A stretch of 54,621 nt of DNA, from assembly GCF_963678635.1 (NCBI RefSeq), contig NC_087067.1, forward strand, positions 19,731,018-19,785,638, given 5' to 3'. Shown here piece by piece: positions 12,502-22,533 of the stretch (position 1 is the stretch's first letter; each line of letters begins with the position of its first letter). The position numbers were made by a program, and so were the translations under genes. The stretch is from Symsagittifera roscoffensis (taxonomy: Eukaryota; Xenacoelomorpha; Acoela; Convolutidae). The notes under the pieces are model-generated. The model searched no databases. It worked only from the letters and a program-made list of their open reading frames with translations, and was not told the DNA's origin.

Positions 12502-13591
12502 GTAACTTTTGTAGTTGAGTACATCCTAAATTTTTTCGACCAACTCAAATGATTTCATCAACAATGACACCAATTCAATCAAACACAAGCTCCTCCCAGG
12601 CGAGTTTTTTGGCGTGTTCTAACTATTATCCACTCCGAGGAAAAAATAGCTCCACGAAGACTGCGTTTGGTAGATCCGAGAGTCTTACTGTGTCACAATG
12701 GTAGGCTGGGGGTTAGAAAGTAAATGAATCTCCCTTTCTTACTACAGTGTTTGCTGCGGTATCAAGCATTTCACTGTATTTATAAGCCAGAAAGCGGTAT
12801 CCAGCATATGGCAGCTGTATCAACTATTTCCCCATTTTTAAAGCCGCAAAATAGGTGCAGTTTGATGATAACTAGAAGAAACTGTGCAGTTTTGTAGTCT
12901 CAATATACGCTATTATTTGATAAAAGATATGAAAACTTCGCCCTTGAAGTCCATTTGCCCAAATTACAAAAAGCAACTGAAAAATTTTCGATTTAACGAT
13001 GCCTGAGAGATTTTTTTTGAACCATTAACTGATATAAATGTCAAGAATATAACAAGGTTTGTGTTTTTTTTCGTTCAAAGTGATCAAACCAGATGCCATT
13101 GTGCGTTTTTATTGTCCTAACAAAGAAGTAGAAGTAAATTTTTGGCCAGGTAGCGAGTTTTGACCAGAAAATTGGGGAGGAAAAAAGTTTTAATTATGAT
13201 TTTTCCCACCTAAAATCAGATGAACAAAAACAAACTTTGATATGTGGATAGAGCTGAAGGAAGTAGCATTCGAAGTTTCAGCTGAGAAGTCGTGGCTTAA
13301 ACTGAAAGAAAGTTTTCAAATATAAGATAAGTAACGTAACATTCAAAATTTTAGCTGGGAAGTTGTGACTTAAATGGCAAGGAAAATTTTCCATATTACT
13401 ATTCCATGTCGAGACATTCAGAAGAATTTAATTGTTAAAAAGTTTTTAAGCAGACTTGACAGAAGTAAATCATATTTCTGAAAACAGTTTACAACCCAAA
13501 AATGCCAAGATTTTTGAAAAATAAGGTAAACATTTTCCGGTTCCCATTGTCTCAGCAACTTTCTGAACAATCTCAAACTTCTGCAAACGTT
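12502..13591. other. intronic non-coding DNA after exon B
   Basis: AT-rich, no open frame of note and no repeat that I recognise, up to the left LTR of the BEL/Pao element. Confidence 0.4.
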
Positions 13592-13717
13592 TGTGATGGC
13601 AAATTGACTTAAATCGGAAAAACCTTTAATTTAAAGGTTTTTTGTTTGTCTTGGAAAATCAAATGTTAGCTTAATATTTTTCGCGCCATAAGACGTCATT
13701 AATTTCTGGCGCGGACA
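13592..13717 (-). repeat. 3' LTR of the BEL/Pao element
   Basis: On the minus strand it runs from TGTCCGCGCCAG to ATCACA, directly after the integrase C-terminal coding remnant. It aligns loosely with 18519-18378. Confidence 0.5.
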
Positions 13718-14102
13718 TCCTTCACCCCCAAAGGAGCGAAAACAGGTGCAAAAACTACGACCGATCAAGTTAGCTCCCCGGAGTGACTACGGCGGATCGG
13801 GCTGTAATGTCTTTTCCGTAATTAAGGGTTTTATTACGAGCCAAAAGGTAGTGTCCTCTTGGGCTGCATTAGTCAGCAACCCACACTAAATGCCCTGTTT
13901 TAAAAAATAAAGTCAATATCGGAGTGCCACCTAATGCGTTTATTCGGAGCTGGCACATTATTTCAAAGACAACGACTCTAAATTGCGTTGGGATAGCTTT
14001 GCGGTCGTATGTACTGCTTTCGATGGTCAAAATGCGCTTGGAAAGAGAGAGAAGGAAGCTAGTACCAGTTCGGCCTAACAAAAACAGATTAAGAATTAAC
14101 AC
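13718..14102 (-). pseudogene. BEL/Pao integrase C-terminal region
   Basis: Translation on the minus strand gives FLLGR near the start and HLVWVAD, a stop, then SPRGHYLLAR and DITARSAVVTPG. This is the conserved order at the end of BEL/Pao pol (GD-VLV-AD, PRG-W-LGR, R-VVT). In-frame stops follow VAD and the TPG segment, so it is a pseudogene. Confidence 0.7.
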
Positions 14103-14215
14103 TTCAAAGCCATCGGGACTTGCACTTACTAATAAATTACGACGAGCGTTCAGTGATTTTTCTACGTGACAGAGAAATGTTTCAAAAGTTTCAGGAGCGA
14201 GTTTTCTGTTTCCTA

Positions 14216-14473
14216 TTATTGCGTAGAAAATTTTTTTACAGCAACGAACGAGACATTCTCATGAACCATCGGAGGATTTAATTCCCATTTGATACCCTTT
14301 TTCGCCCGCTCAGCTGGTGCTTCTGCATTCCACGACTGAAAACAATTCAAGAGTTTTTTCTCGGCTGTCAAGTAGTTGGCGCCGTTATTGTACCAAATTG
14401 TTGATGAAGTGCTGCGATAAATCTTTGTGTCCATGAATAAGACAGTATCAATATGTATAGCCCTTGTGGTCAT
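14216..14473 (-). pseudogene. BEL/Pao integrase catalytic core fragment
   Basis: The frame contains TTRAIHIDTV (in BEL families typically TRAVHLE), YNNGANYLTAEKKLL (the DNG-NF block with Asp replaced by Asn) and KKGIKWELNPPMVHE (the WxFxPP block before the catalytic Glu). The Asp-to-Asn change in the NNG block suggests lost catalysis. The frame is broken from its flanks. Confidence 0.7.
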
Positions 14474-14719
14474 ACATGAAAAGAGAAAGCATCATCGCTT
14501 CTCAGAACTCCTGATTACTAAAACGGTCTGAAGTAATCAACCCCACAATTTATGAAGGAGGCTTGCGGTAACCAAGCTTTTCAACAGGAAGATATGCCAT
14601 CATAGTTGTGACAATTTTGGCTTTGCATTTCCTACTTGCAAAACAAGGTGGACTTCAGTGGATTTTGACAATAAGAAACTAGATTGCAAACTTTTAGTGA
14701 TTTACAGCTCGCAGATAGT

Positions 14720-14977
14720 CTAACAAATCAAAAGATGCTGATCACGATAGTGAATCTCAAATACAAACAATTTCACGAAAAAATGCCTTCCATCGAAGAA
14801 TAATGGGTACTTTCTGTCATATTTTAACAAGGCGGCAAATTCGCTCTGATGAAAGAATGAAGCGTGCAAGATCAAAAATTGGTGAATATTGAATGATTCG
14901 CTTAGATTTTGATGGTTTTTGTTGCCGGACAGGAGTAAACATTCCGCCTCAAATGGTCCCTTTAGGGAAAGCAACAA
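14720..14977 (-). pseudogene. BEL/Pao integrase N-terminal (zinc-binding) region
   Basis: The C-terminal part reads KYPLFFDGRHFFVKL then EIHYRDQHLL. This follows the BEL pattern HPLLLDGKHHLTKL followed by HHxxxLH, with decayed histidines. It sits upstream of the core fragment in element order. Confidence 0.6.
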
Positions 14978-15680
14978 ATTTTTTTGTTTAGCCGTTTCTA
15001 ACTCATTCTAATCGGTTATATCTTTGACGTTAGTTAGGTTTTGTCAATGTTTCATACGCAGTCTGAGTATAAAGGCAACCACTCGTTGTAGTCTACAAAA
15101 AGAACTGAATTCTTCCCAATGTGTTGTTTTTTAAAACGTATAAGAAATAGGAGATCTGTTCCAACCCTTCTATGCTTGGCTTGAAAGGCCACTCGCTTTT
15201 TTTTCACAAGACTTGGCCGTTAACCAAGCTGCTCACTTTGAAAGACTCCGCTGAGATTGCTCTGGTTTCCTTATCAGCAAGTCTGTCGCAACTTAAAATG
15301 TGAAACCACTGGTCTACGGTCGTACTTCTGAGAATTTCTCAGAATCTGTTTGCCACGAAGGTGGGTTGCTTACTATACGAAATTAATCACTGTAGCATAG
15401 TGGGGGTATCAACCCACAAAAACTGGTTCGATACAAGAATTTTCAAGCTTTGAATATATCTTTTTTTTAGTGGGTAGCGATTAACCCGGCCTGTAGTTCA
15501 AAATTTGAGATGGAAAGCGCTTTCATAGGTGCGATTTTTGCTTTCCCAAATGTGTTTCAAATAAATGTTTATCAATGGCACGAAGAACATCTACATCACA
15601 AGTAACTTCTTCTGAGTTGTCAGCGAGCATGAGTTTATTGACACATTCAACTGGCGCAGCGAAGTTACTACGCTTTGAAA

Positions 15681-15911
15681 TCATTTTTCAGAGCGATGGC
15701 AAACCAGAGTGCCAGGCAAGAAATTTTTCTTGATGGCAATAAGTAGCTCATTCTCCAATTTTTGGTCGTGATTGCGCCAGATTTCTGTCAACAATAATCG
15801 AACTCCTATGGTATAGGGTCCTACGAGACCAATGGGGTCAAAAACGAAAGATTCAAATCTTAACACCGTTCGCTCTATTATCAAACTTTTAGCTCCACAG
15901 CTTGCAACCAA
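15681..15911 (-). pseudogene. BEL/Pao RT connection region
   Basis: It contains FVFDPIGLVGPYTIGVRLLL followed by EIWRNHDQKLENELL. The FDPLGLxxPxTIxARLLLxxIW signature is diagnostic of BEL/Pao reverse transcriptases, just C-terminal to the RT palm. It is intact over about 70 codons. Confidence 0.8.
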
Positions 15912-15957
15912 AATGACAATGATATAGTCCCACTTCAGACCAAGAACTTATGAGTAC

Positions 15958-16477
15958 TTATCTCCACACTAAAGAACGTTTTTTTCTTTGCTGCGGAGTG
16001 CTTTGGGTTGGGTTTATTTTATTATTAAATTTAGGTACATCGCTTATGAACTTGGTTAAGTTGAAACCACCTAGGATTGGCAAAGTAAAAAACTCTTGAC
16101 TCAGTTTAAACGCAACATCCGGATGTTCAAAGGAGTCTAAGTAGTTGTCCATTTAAAATTTCTTAAAGACTGCTTCAGGGAACATCACCAGATTATCAAT
16201 TGCAGTCCGTTGCAATGCATAATTTGCACACGTCAGGGAATCTCTTGCACCAAAGATATGTCTGGTGTAAGGTTGTACAGCCACATCGGATGTGGGTCTT
16301 CCCGCCACCGGAAACGAAGGGAAGGTTGGTCCTCCGGAAAGAATCCGAGTTGAAGGAGCATCCATTCAAAGTCAGCCGATACGGCAATTTGATGTTGGCG
16401 AAAACGGAGGAGAACAAACACGAGGAACAATTTTTATAACAAAACACCGCGGAAGTTAAGCTCTCTGTTAAGAGCAT
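15958..16477 (-). pseudogene. BEL/Pao reverse transcriptase palm, frameshifted
   Basis: Three overlapping minus frames make up the domain. RFRQHQIAVSADFEWMLLQL with LRFRWREDP is the first catalytic block, with the ADxxxMFxQ-type Asp. TRHIFGARDSLTCANYALQ is the FGxxSSPxxANxAL block. MDNYLDSFEHPDVAFKL with GGFNLTKFIS is the YxDDxLxS active site and following block. The active site reads MDN rather than VDD. Frame changes occur near 16250 and 16153. Confidence 0.8.
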
Positions 16478-16920
16478 GACTCACTTTACCAGGTTTGTTT
16501 GGGTTCACCACGGGATGGTGAGGAAGATACACTAACGCATTTTGCCGCTTGATATTTTATAGGGGGGCGTTGAATCATTTAACTCTTACTCAAATCCACT
16601 TCGATAGATTTGAGTATTGATTTCTTCAGTGAGGTTCTTTTTCTAGACGTTCGAAAGACTTCAGCTGAACCAAAGATGACAAGTAGTTGTCTGGCAATAT
16701 GATAATTTCTTCTGTCCAGATCATACCTACAGCGTGGACCTACAGACAAGTGGAAAGAAAACCGGTAGATGTCGGCATTGGGCTGCTCAAGGCCCAGCCT
16801 GTTGAAAGATGGACAGCCACGGGCATAGTGTTTGGATCGTCCTCGCTCTTAAAATACTCTTCAAGGCCTGATTGTATGAAAGGAATCTTGAACATATATG
16901 AAGTCTACATCGGCGTAACT

Positions 16921-17178
16921 TTATACATTTGGTTTAAATGAAGCAAGGTACGGATACTTGATCTGCAAAGCAGGGATAATGACGACATCGATACCGACTT
17001 TAAGCTCATCCTTGCCAAATGCGGTTAATTCGAATCTGAATTTGAACCCATCGAAGCTAGAAGATATGTCCATCCGAACTTGTTTCGCTGTAATAACAGT
17101 CGTTTTTGTTAAAACCATATCTCTACCAGAGAAATATAGAGAATTGATCCAGGAATGACAGTATGCTGAGTCACACAA
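16921..17178 (-). pseudogene. probable BEL/Pao protease-region remnant
   Basis: An 85-codon minus frame upstream of RT in element order, with VLTKTTVITAKQVRMD and IPALQIKYPYLASFKPNV. This resembles the stretch around the BEL aspartic protease. The catalytic DSG is not visible, so the assignment rests mainly on position and weak pattern. Confidence 0.4.
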
Positions 17179-17179
17179 A

Positions 17180-18377
17180 AGTAAAAAATCATCACTGTGG
17201 ACGTGGAGAACGGTGGAAACTTGGAGCTTGATTATGGGCAGTAACGTTTTCGACGTTATGATTGATGAATGGTCGTTCGATATTGTACAATTTACATAAA
17301 CCAGAATTCACACTTGCATTTATTTTTTCTATCAGCGTTTGTCTTCGCTTTTTTCAGACCTGCATTAGTTCATATTTGACCAGTGCTGGGGCTTGCGTGG
17401 ATGCCAGTTTAGTCGAGATTTCTACCATTCATCAACATTTCACATTTCAATTCAGACTGTTCTGTCAATTTGAGTAATTATACACGCGGTCACTCAATTG
17501 ATCAATTTGAATAAAGTAAAAATTACAATGAGACCTTAATTTTCGTACCGAAAAATTATATATGATGACTCAAGAAAACAAAATCAACCTTTCCGGAAGC
17601 ACATTACTTAACTCGTAGTTGCTGTTCATCAAAATTTCAGTTTCTAATAGCTTTTGGCTTACCTTTTTCTGGTTTAGGTGTACTTAGTTTCGAAATAATG
17701 CACTTGAAATTCTTGATATAACGCTTAAGATTCGCAAGCGTTTTCAGTTCAAGCAATGTATCCTGGTGTAGTTGTAAACACTTTTGTACTAACTCAGTGA
17801 TATTGTGCGTCTGTCTAGTTATTCAGTCTGTCAGGGTAACAAAAACTAGGATATCTGATTCTTTCAATTTACCTAAGATATCTTCCGCGCCAACACTTTC
17901 ACAGTAGACAATTGCGCCGATATTATGTTTATAGTTTGAAGAATCTTCACACGCTGGTTAGGTGTTAATGCGCTAAGCTATTACTACTGTGTCCACTAAT
18001 AGAGTTATTAATGGCGTCGTGCCAAACAACAATGTCGGTGTAGTTAGACAGACAGTGTTGAAACTGATACTGACAAGTTTAACGGATTTTTAATGCATTT
18101 GATTGGAGTTTTAGTTGTGTCTGTAACAATTTCGATGAGGCGTTCACCGTTTTGTAGGTTCTGGAAAAACCACAAAAAACTTCCAGTGCCCCGTTGACCA
18201 ACAGCTGCAAGTCTCGAGCAAAAATTCCACAAGCAGGATACCTTAAAGGGCTTTTAAACGATACCCGTTAAAATAGGTCTCCGGGTACTTCTTGAGTAGT
18301 TGCTGTGCTATCCGGTTTGTACATACGTCCAAAAGAAAAACCGTCTGGGAATACTCGTTCCATTGGGTGGACCAAAA
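17180..18377 (-). other. probable BEL/Pao gag and leader remnants
   Basis: Between the protease remnant and the 5' LTR I see only broken minus frames. A 62-codon frame (18044-18232) and the alternative frame over the same bases are Lys/Gln/Leu-rich, but I cannot match them to a gag domain. The TTTTGGTCCACCC just inside the LTR could be the primer site. Confidence 0.35.
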
Positions 18378-18519
18378 TGTGATACACTCTCGTATCCTGT
18401 AAGAATTAGACAAACCAGTAATTTCAAGGCCTTTTGTCTTTCTAACCAAAAAAATAAAAAATGTAAATTTAGCTGAATAACTTTCACGCCAAATGAGGTC
18501 ATTAAATTGAGCGCCATCA
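18378..18519 (-). repeat. 5' LTR of the BEL/Pao element
   Basis: On the minus strand it runs from TGATGGCGCTC to TATCACA and aligns with the 3' LTR at 13717-13592. It lies directly beside the TATG microsatellite. Confidence 0.5.
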
Positions 18520-18539
18520 TATAAATATTTTTCATTTGT

Positions 18540-19270
18540 GTGCATCCATGTATATATGTACGTATGTATGTATGTATGTGTGTATGTAAGTATGTATGTA
18601 TGTATGTATGTATGTATGTATGTATGTATGTATGTATGTATGTATGTATGTATGTATGTATGTATGTATGTATGTATGTATGTATGTATGTAGGTATGTA
18701 TGTATGTATGTATGTATGTATGTATGTATGTATGTATGTATGTGTGTATGTATGTATGTTTGAATGTATGTATGTATGTACGTACGTATGTATGAATGCG
18801 TGTATGTTTGTATATATGTATGTATGTAAGTATGCAAGTTTGTATGCATGTATATCTGTTTGCATGTATACATGTTTTTATGCGTATATTTATGAATGAA
18901 TGTATGTATGTATGTATGTAAGAATGTATGTATGTATGTATGTATGTATGTATGTATGTATGTATATATGTATGTATGTATGTATGTTTGTATGTATGTA
19001 TGTTTGTATGTATGTCTGTATGTATGTATGTATGTATGTATGTATGTATGTATGTATGTATGTATGTATGTATGCATGTATGCAAGTTTGTATGCATTTA
19101 TGTCTGTTTGCATGTATACATGTTTTTATGAGTATTTTTACATATATCTTTTTGAACGTATATATGTTTGTGTGCATGTCTGTATATATGTATGTGGGTT
19201 TATATGTTTATATGTGTGTATGATTGTTTGTATGTATGTATGTATGTATGAATGTATGTATGTATGTATG

Positions 19271-19301
<31 letters not shown>

Positions 19302-19370
19302 GTATGTATGTATGTATGTATGTATGTATGTATGTATGTATGTATGTATGTATGTATGTATGTATGTATG

Positions 19371-19433
<63 letters not shown>

Positions 19434-19678
19434 GTATGTATGTATGTATGTATGTATGTATGTATGTATGTATGTATGTATGTATGTATGTATGTATGTA
19501 TGTATGTATGTATGTATGTATGTATGTATGTATGTATGTATGTATGTATGTATGTATGTATGTATGTATGTATTTATGTATGTATGTATGTATGTATGTA
19601 TGTATGTATGTATGTATGTATGTATGTATGTATGTATTTATATATGTGTGTCTGTATGTATGTATGTTTGTATGCATG
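18540..19678. repeat. (TATG)n microsatellite running into an assembly gap
   Basis: About 1.1 kb of nearly pure TATG/CATA repeat with occasional variants. Two interior variant blocks near 18790-18895 and 19075-19210 resemble one another (GTTTGCATGTATACATG), suggesting higher-order duplication inside the array. The long six-frame ORFs of alternating Tyr-Val-Cys-Met or Thr-Tyr-Ile-His are artefacts of the repeat. Confidence 0.95.
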
Positions 19679-19878
19679 NNNNNNNNNNNNNNNNNNNNNN
19701 NNNNNNNNNNNNNNNNNNNNNNNNNNNNNNNNNNNNNNNNNNNNNNNNNNNNNNNNNNNNNNNNNNNNNNNNNNNNNNNNNNNNNNNNNNNNNNNNNNNN
19801 NNNNNNNNNNNNNNNNNNNNNNNNNNNNNNNNNNNNNNNNNNNNNNNNNNNNNNNNNNNNNNNNNNNNNNNNNNNNNN
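19679..19878. other. 200-base run of N (assembly gap)
   Basis: Exactly 200 unknown bases, probably a placeholder length. It removes the end of the microsatellite and the beginning of first exon C. Confidence 0.99.
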
Positions 19879-19880
19879 TT

Positions 19881-19937
19881 ATGTACATTGCGGTATTATT
19901 TTTTGTGGCACTCATGGCTCTGTCGACAATGCAACAG
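19881..19937 (+). CDS. first exon C: membrane anchor, 5' end lost in gap
   Basis: The visible part has 19 codons, MYIAVLFFVALMALSTMQQ, ending at CAG|gttagt in phase 0. It aligns residue for residue with the last 19 codons of exon B (15 identical), and the first visible Met aligns with an internal Ile there. The true start is therefore probably about ten codons upstream, inside the N run. Differences from exon B are mostly at third positions. It is the last of the three related first exons before the common acceptor at 33403. Confidence 0.7.
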
Positions 19938-20117
19938 GTTAGTTTTTGCCATTTAGTTATGCAAATATTTATTTATTTAAAATTGATTTGTTAAATTTAT
20001 TTTGGATCAAGTTAACACCCCTCCCCCCGTCACTTCCGCTAAATTTGCTAAACTCTGAATGTAAAATAATCCATTCTGATTGACTGAAAACCTCAACTTA
20101 GAACCAAGCTACCATCT

Positions 20118-20138
20118 CCCCCCCCCCCCCCCCCCCCC
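20118..20138. repeat. 21-base poly-C tract
   Basis: An uninterrupted run of C on the + strand. It is a likely sequencing and length-polymorphism site. Confidence 0.9.
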
Positions 20139-20664
20139 AACTACTTGGTGGGCAGTATGATGTTAACTTAGTGGTATGTTCTACAGAAGCCCCTCTCCTA
20201 GCTGTCTTCCCTAACTCTAGAAAAAAATTCTTCCATAACAATGACGGTCTCTCAAATTAACTGTATGTGCACATTATTTTTGTATGGGGCTGCAATGAAT
20301 TTGGGGGCTGCAATGAGAGGTGTAACATTTTTTTTCATTGAAACGCGGTATCAATCATTTCTTTGCTAAGCAAAGTTCAACACAAAATCGGACTAGCAGA
20401 GTAGACAAAAAGGTAAGAAAGGAAATTAAATCAGAAAAATACAGTTTGCGGGTAAAAGGTTACGCCAATTTCAGGATTTTAAATCAAGTTTTTATGATGC
20501 AATTGAAAAATTAAATATGAGGAATTATGCCGAGTCTTTTTTGAATAAATAGATTCAGGCCGTTTATGAACTCAAAATGATTGCTTTTATCATAAAGATG
20601 TAAAGAATACTGTTTCCTCTTTTTGCAAAAAAAATCAACTTTTTGCTCATTAGCTAATAGATTG

Positions 20665-22159
20665 TGTAAACGTGGGGGAATTCACAATATCTCCAGGTCG
20701 GTCTTGCTCGCTATTTCACACCGCCGCAATATGTTCCCTTTGGTACTGAAGTCAGAGGGGCAACCGATTCCCAGTACTGTTCACAATCCCAAAAGGGTTG
20801 ATTTGGTGGTTGGCTGCTCTTTACTGTACTGTGCTGCTCACCCCGTGATTCGTGCTCTTCCGACTGTATCTCACCCGTCAACCAATAATCGATCGCAACA
20901 ACAATTCAAATAAAAAGAATGAATTAAAAAATGAATATAACAAAACACAGAGTAGTCTATAATTGGCTGAAATACAAATCAATCATTCAATTAAAGAAAG
21001 GGGTTTGCAATTACTATTATTTAAACCAACTGCCTCCTGCAGTTCAATTAGCACCTCACTACTAACTAACATTCTCCTCGAGAACTTCTTTCAATATCAA
21101 TCGTTCAACAACAATTCCGCTATCCTCTAGATAGCCTAACTCAAATTCACTAACTAATCTACATTCACATTAACAAGTCTTCCAACTCGTTCTCACTTTA
21201 CTTTGAGAATCAAGCGACTACCTTAGCTTGTAGCCCAAATTGTTCTCTAACTAACTGAGAACCAACTATTCGATTCGCTCGCAATAATTCTTCTGACTCT
21301 TACAGGCTCTCCGGTACCCTCCAATTCCTTATCTTTCTTTACATTTAGTTTTAGTTAAGTCACGCCATTCCCTATCAGTCCTGACATCTGCCTAAATCAC
21401 CCGTCCGCACATTTTTTAAGACTATATCCCTCCTCCTGTCAACTCTGCCACGTGCCAACTTCGGTTTCTTTTATCAATCTTTTCACACTTATTAGATATC
21501 CGAAATGCGGTAGCTGTCACAATTTGACCAAGCAAACAAATGTCATATGATTCTAATCAATCAATTCATGTACTCTGTGTACGCTGGATTTGGTTGAAAT
21601 TATAATACAAGCTGTATTTCGTCACTCTCTATCATCCCTCCAAGTTTCAGCTCCCTGCGTTCATCGGTGGCCGAGAAACGACTTCCGGAAGTCGGGAGGG
21701 GGGGTCTATTTGCATAGGGCATAAAACCGGAAGTGGGGGTCTGAGGGGTCTGGGTTTCTGAATTTAAACTTTTCTCAACTAGGTCTATAACATACTATAT
21801 TTCTGTTCCATTCCAACCGCTAATTACCAAGTTCTAAAAGGGCCATTTACACATCTGGGGACCGTTATCACTTGGCGCCGGGGGGTCCGGGGGTTATGGA
21901 TTTTGCATGCCCGGTTCAAATCATCTCTAGTATCCGTCCTATGAGTTTCATAAACATAGCCACTGTAGTTCCCATTTAAGGGGGTGGGTCCGCCGATTTT
22001 ACTTCACCTGAGTTTTTGGCCATAAGAGGGACTATATCTTTGAAGATTGAACTATTTCGAACTTTACCCTTTGTTTGCTGTACTACTTAACTTAATGACG
22101 AATCAATCTTACGCTCAGGTTACTATAGCATATAATACAGTAGAATCACCAGTTCTACA
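20665..22159 (-). repeat. 3' LTR of the Gypsy element (1495 bp, short form)
   Basis: It matches 26566-27479 and 28436-28964 of the other LTR. In place of the 956 bp at 27480-28435 it has 51 unrelated bases (21580-21630). Confidence 0.9.
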
Positions 22160-22171
22160 GTCTTCCCTTCT
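22160..22171 (-). promoter_or_regulatory. polypurine tract of the Gypsy element
   Basis: On the element strand AGAAGGGAAGAC lies immediately before the TGTAG start of the 3' LTR, the expected position for the plus-strand primer. Confidence 0.7.
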
Positions 22172-22533
22172 AGTCTATTATTCTCCCGAAAATGGTATAA
22201 AGTAACTCCTAACAAAGCCTAATGATAAGTTACATAACTCTTCCCTTCGCCGTGCTCCCTAACACTTAGTCGTTTTCCCTCCCTTTTAAATTTTACCCTT
22301 CAAATATCGCGGACCCAACAGTTAGTCCCCGTTAAATAATTAATGATATAGCACAAAGAGTAATCTAAGAGGGGACATAACTGATTTAGTTTTATTTTCA
22401 TGGTACGATCCAACCCTTTCACATTCATAATCATCACTATCAATTGTCTGCGCAACAGTTCAAGTGGGATCGCACTCAATGTAACTAAGCACCAACTAAT
22501 GAGATAAAAAGAGACAGTCTACCAATGTAAGTT
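22172..22533 (-). other. Gypsy 3' untranslated region
   Basis: No open frame lies between the end of the integrase tail and the polypurine tract. I see no extra gene such as env here. Confidence 0.6.

Larger units (their letters stand above)
13592..18519 (-). mobile_element. degenerate BEL/Pao LTR retrotransposon
   Basis: About 4.9 kb, minus strand. In element order I see a 5' LTR (18519-18378), probable gag remnants, a protease-region remnant (about 17178-16921), reverse transcriptase (about 16477-15958), an RT connection (15911-15681), integrase zinc and core regions (14977-14216), the integrase C-terminus (about 14102-13718) and a 3' LTR (13717-13592). The LTR starts align as TGATGGCGCTC versus TGTCCGCGCC, both followed by AATTTAATGAC-like and GGCGNGAAA-like segments, and both end in ATCACA. 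The reading frames are broken by many stops and frameshifts. At under 5 kb it is shorter than intact BEL elements (usually 6-7 kb). No matching target duplication is visible. It is old and certainly inactive. Confidence 0.75.

Noticed and set aside
18243-19956. Long open frames of up to 348 codons on both strands (repeating Tyr-Val-Cys-Met or Thr-Tyr-Ile-His)
   Set aside because: They are translations of the TATG microsatellite, partly through N bases. Not genes.
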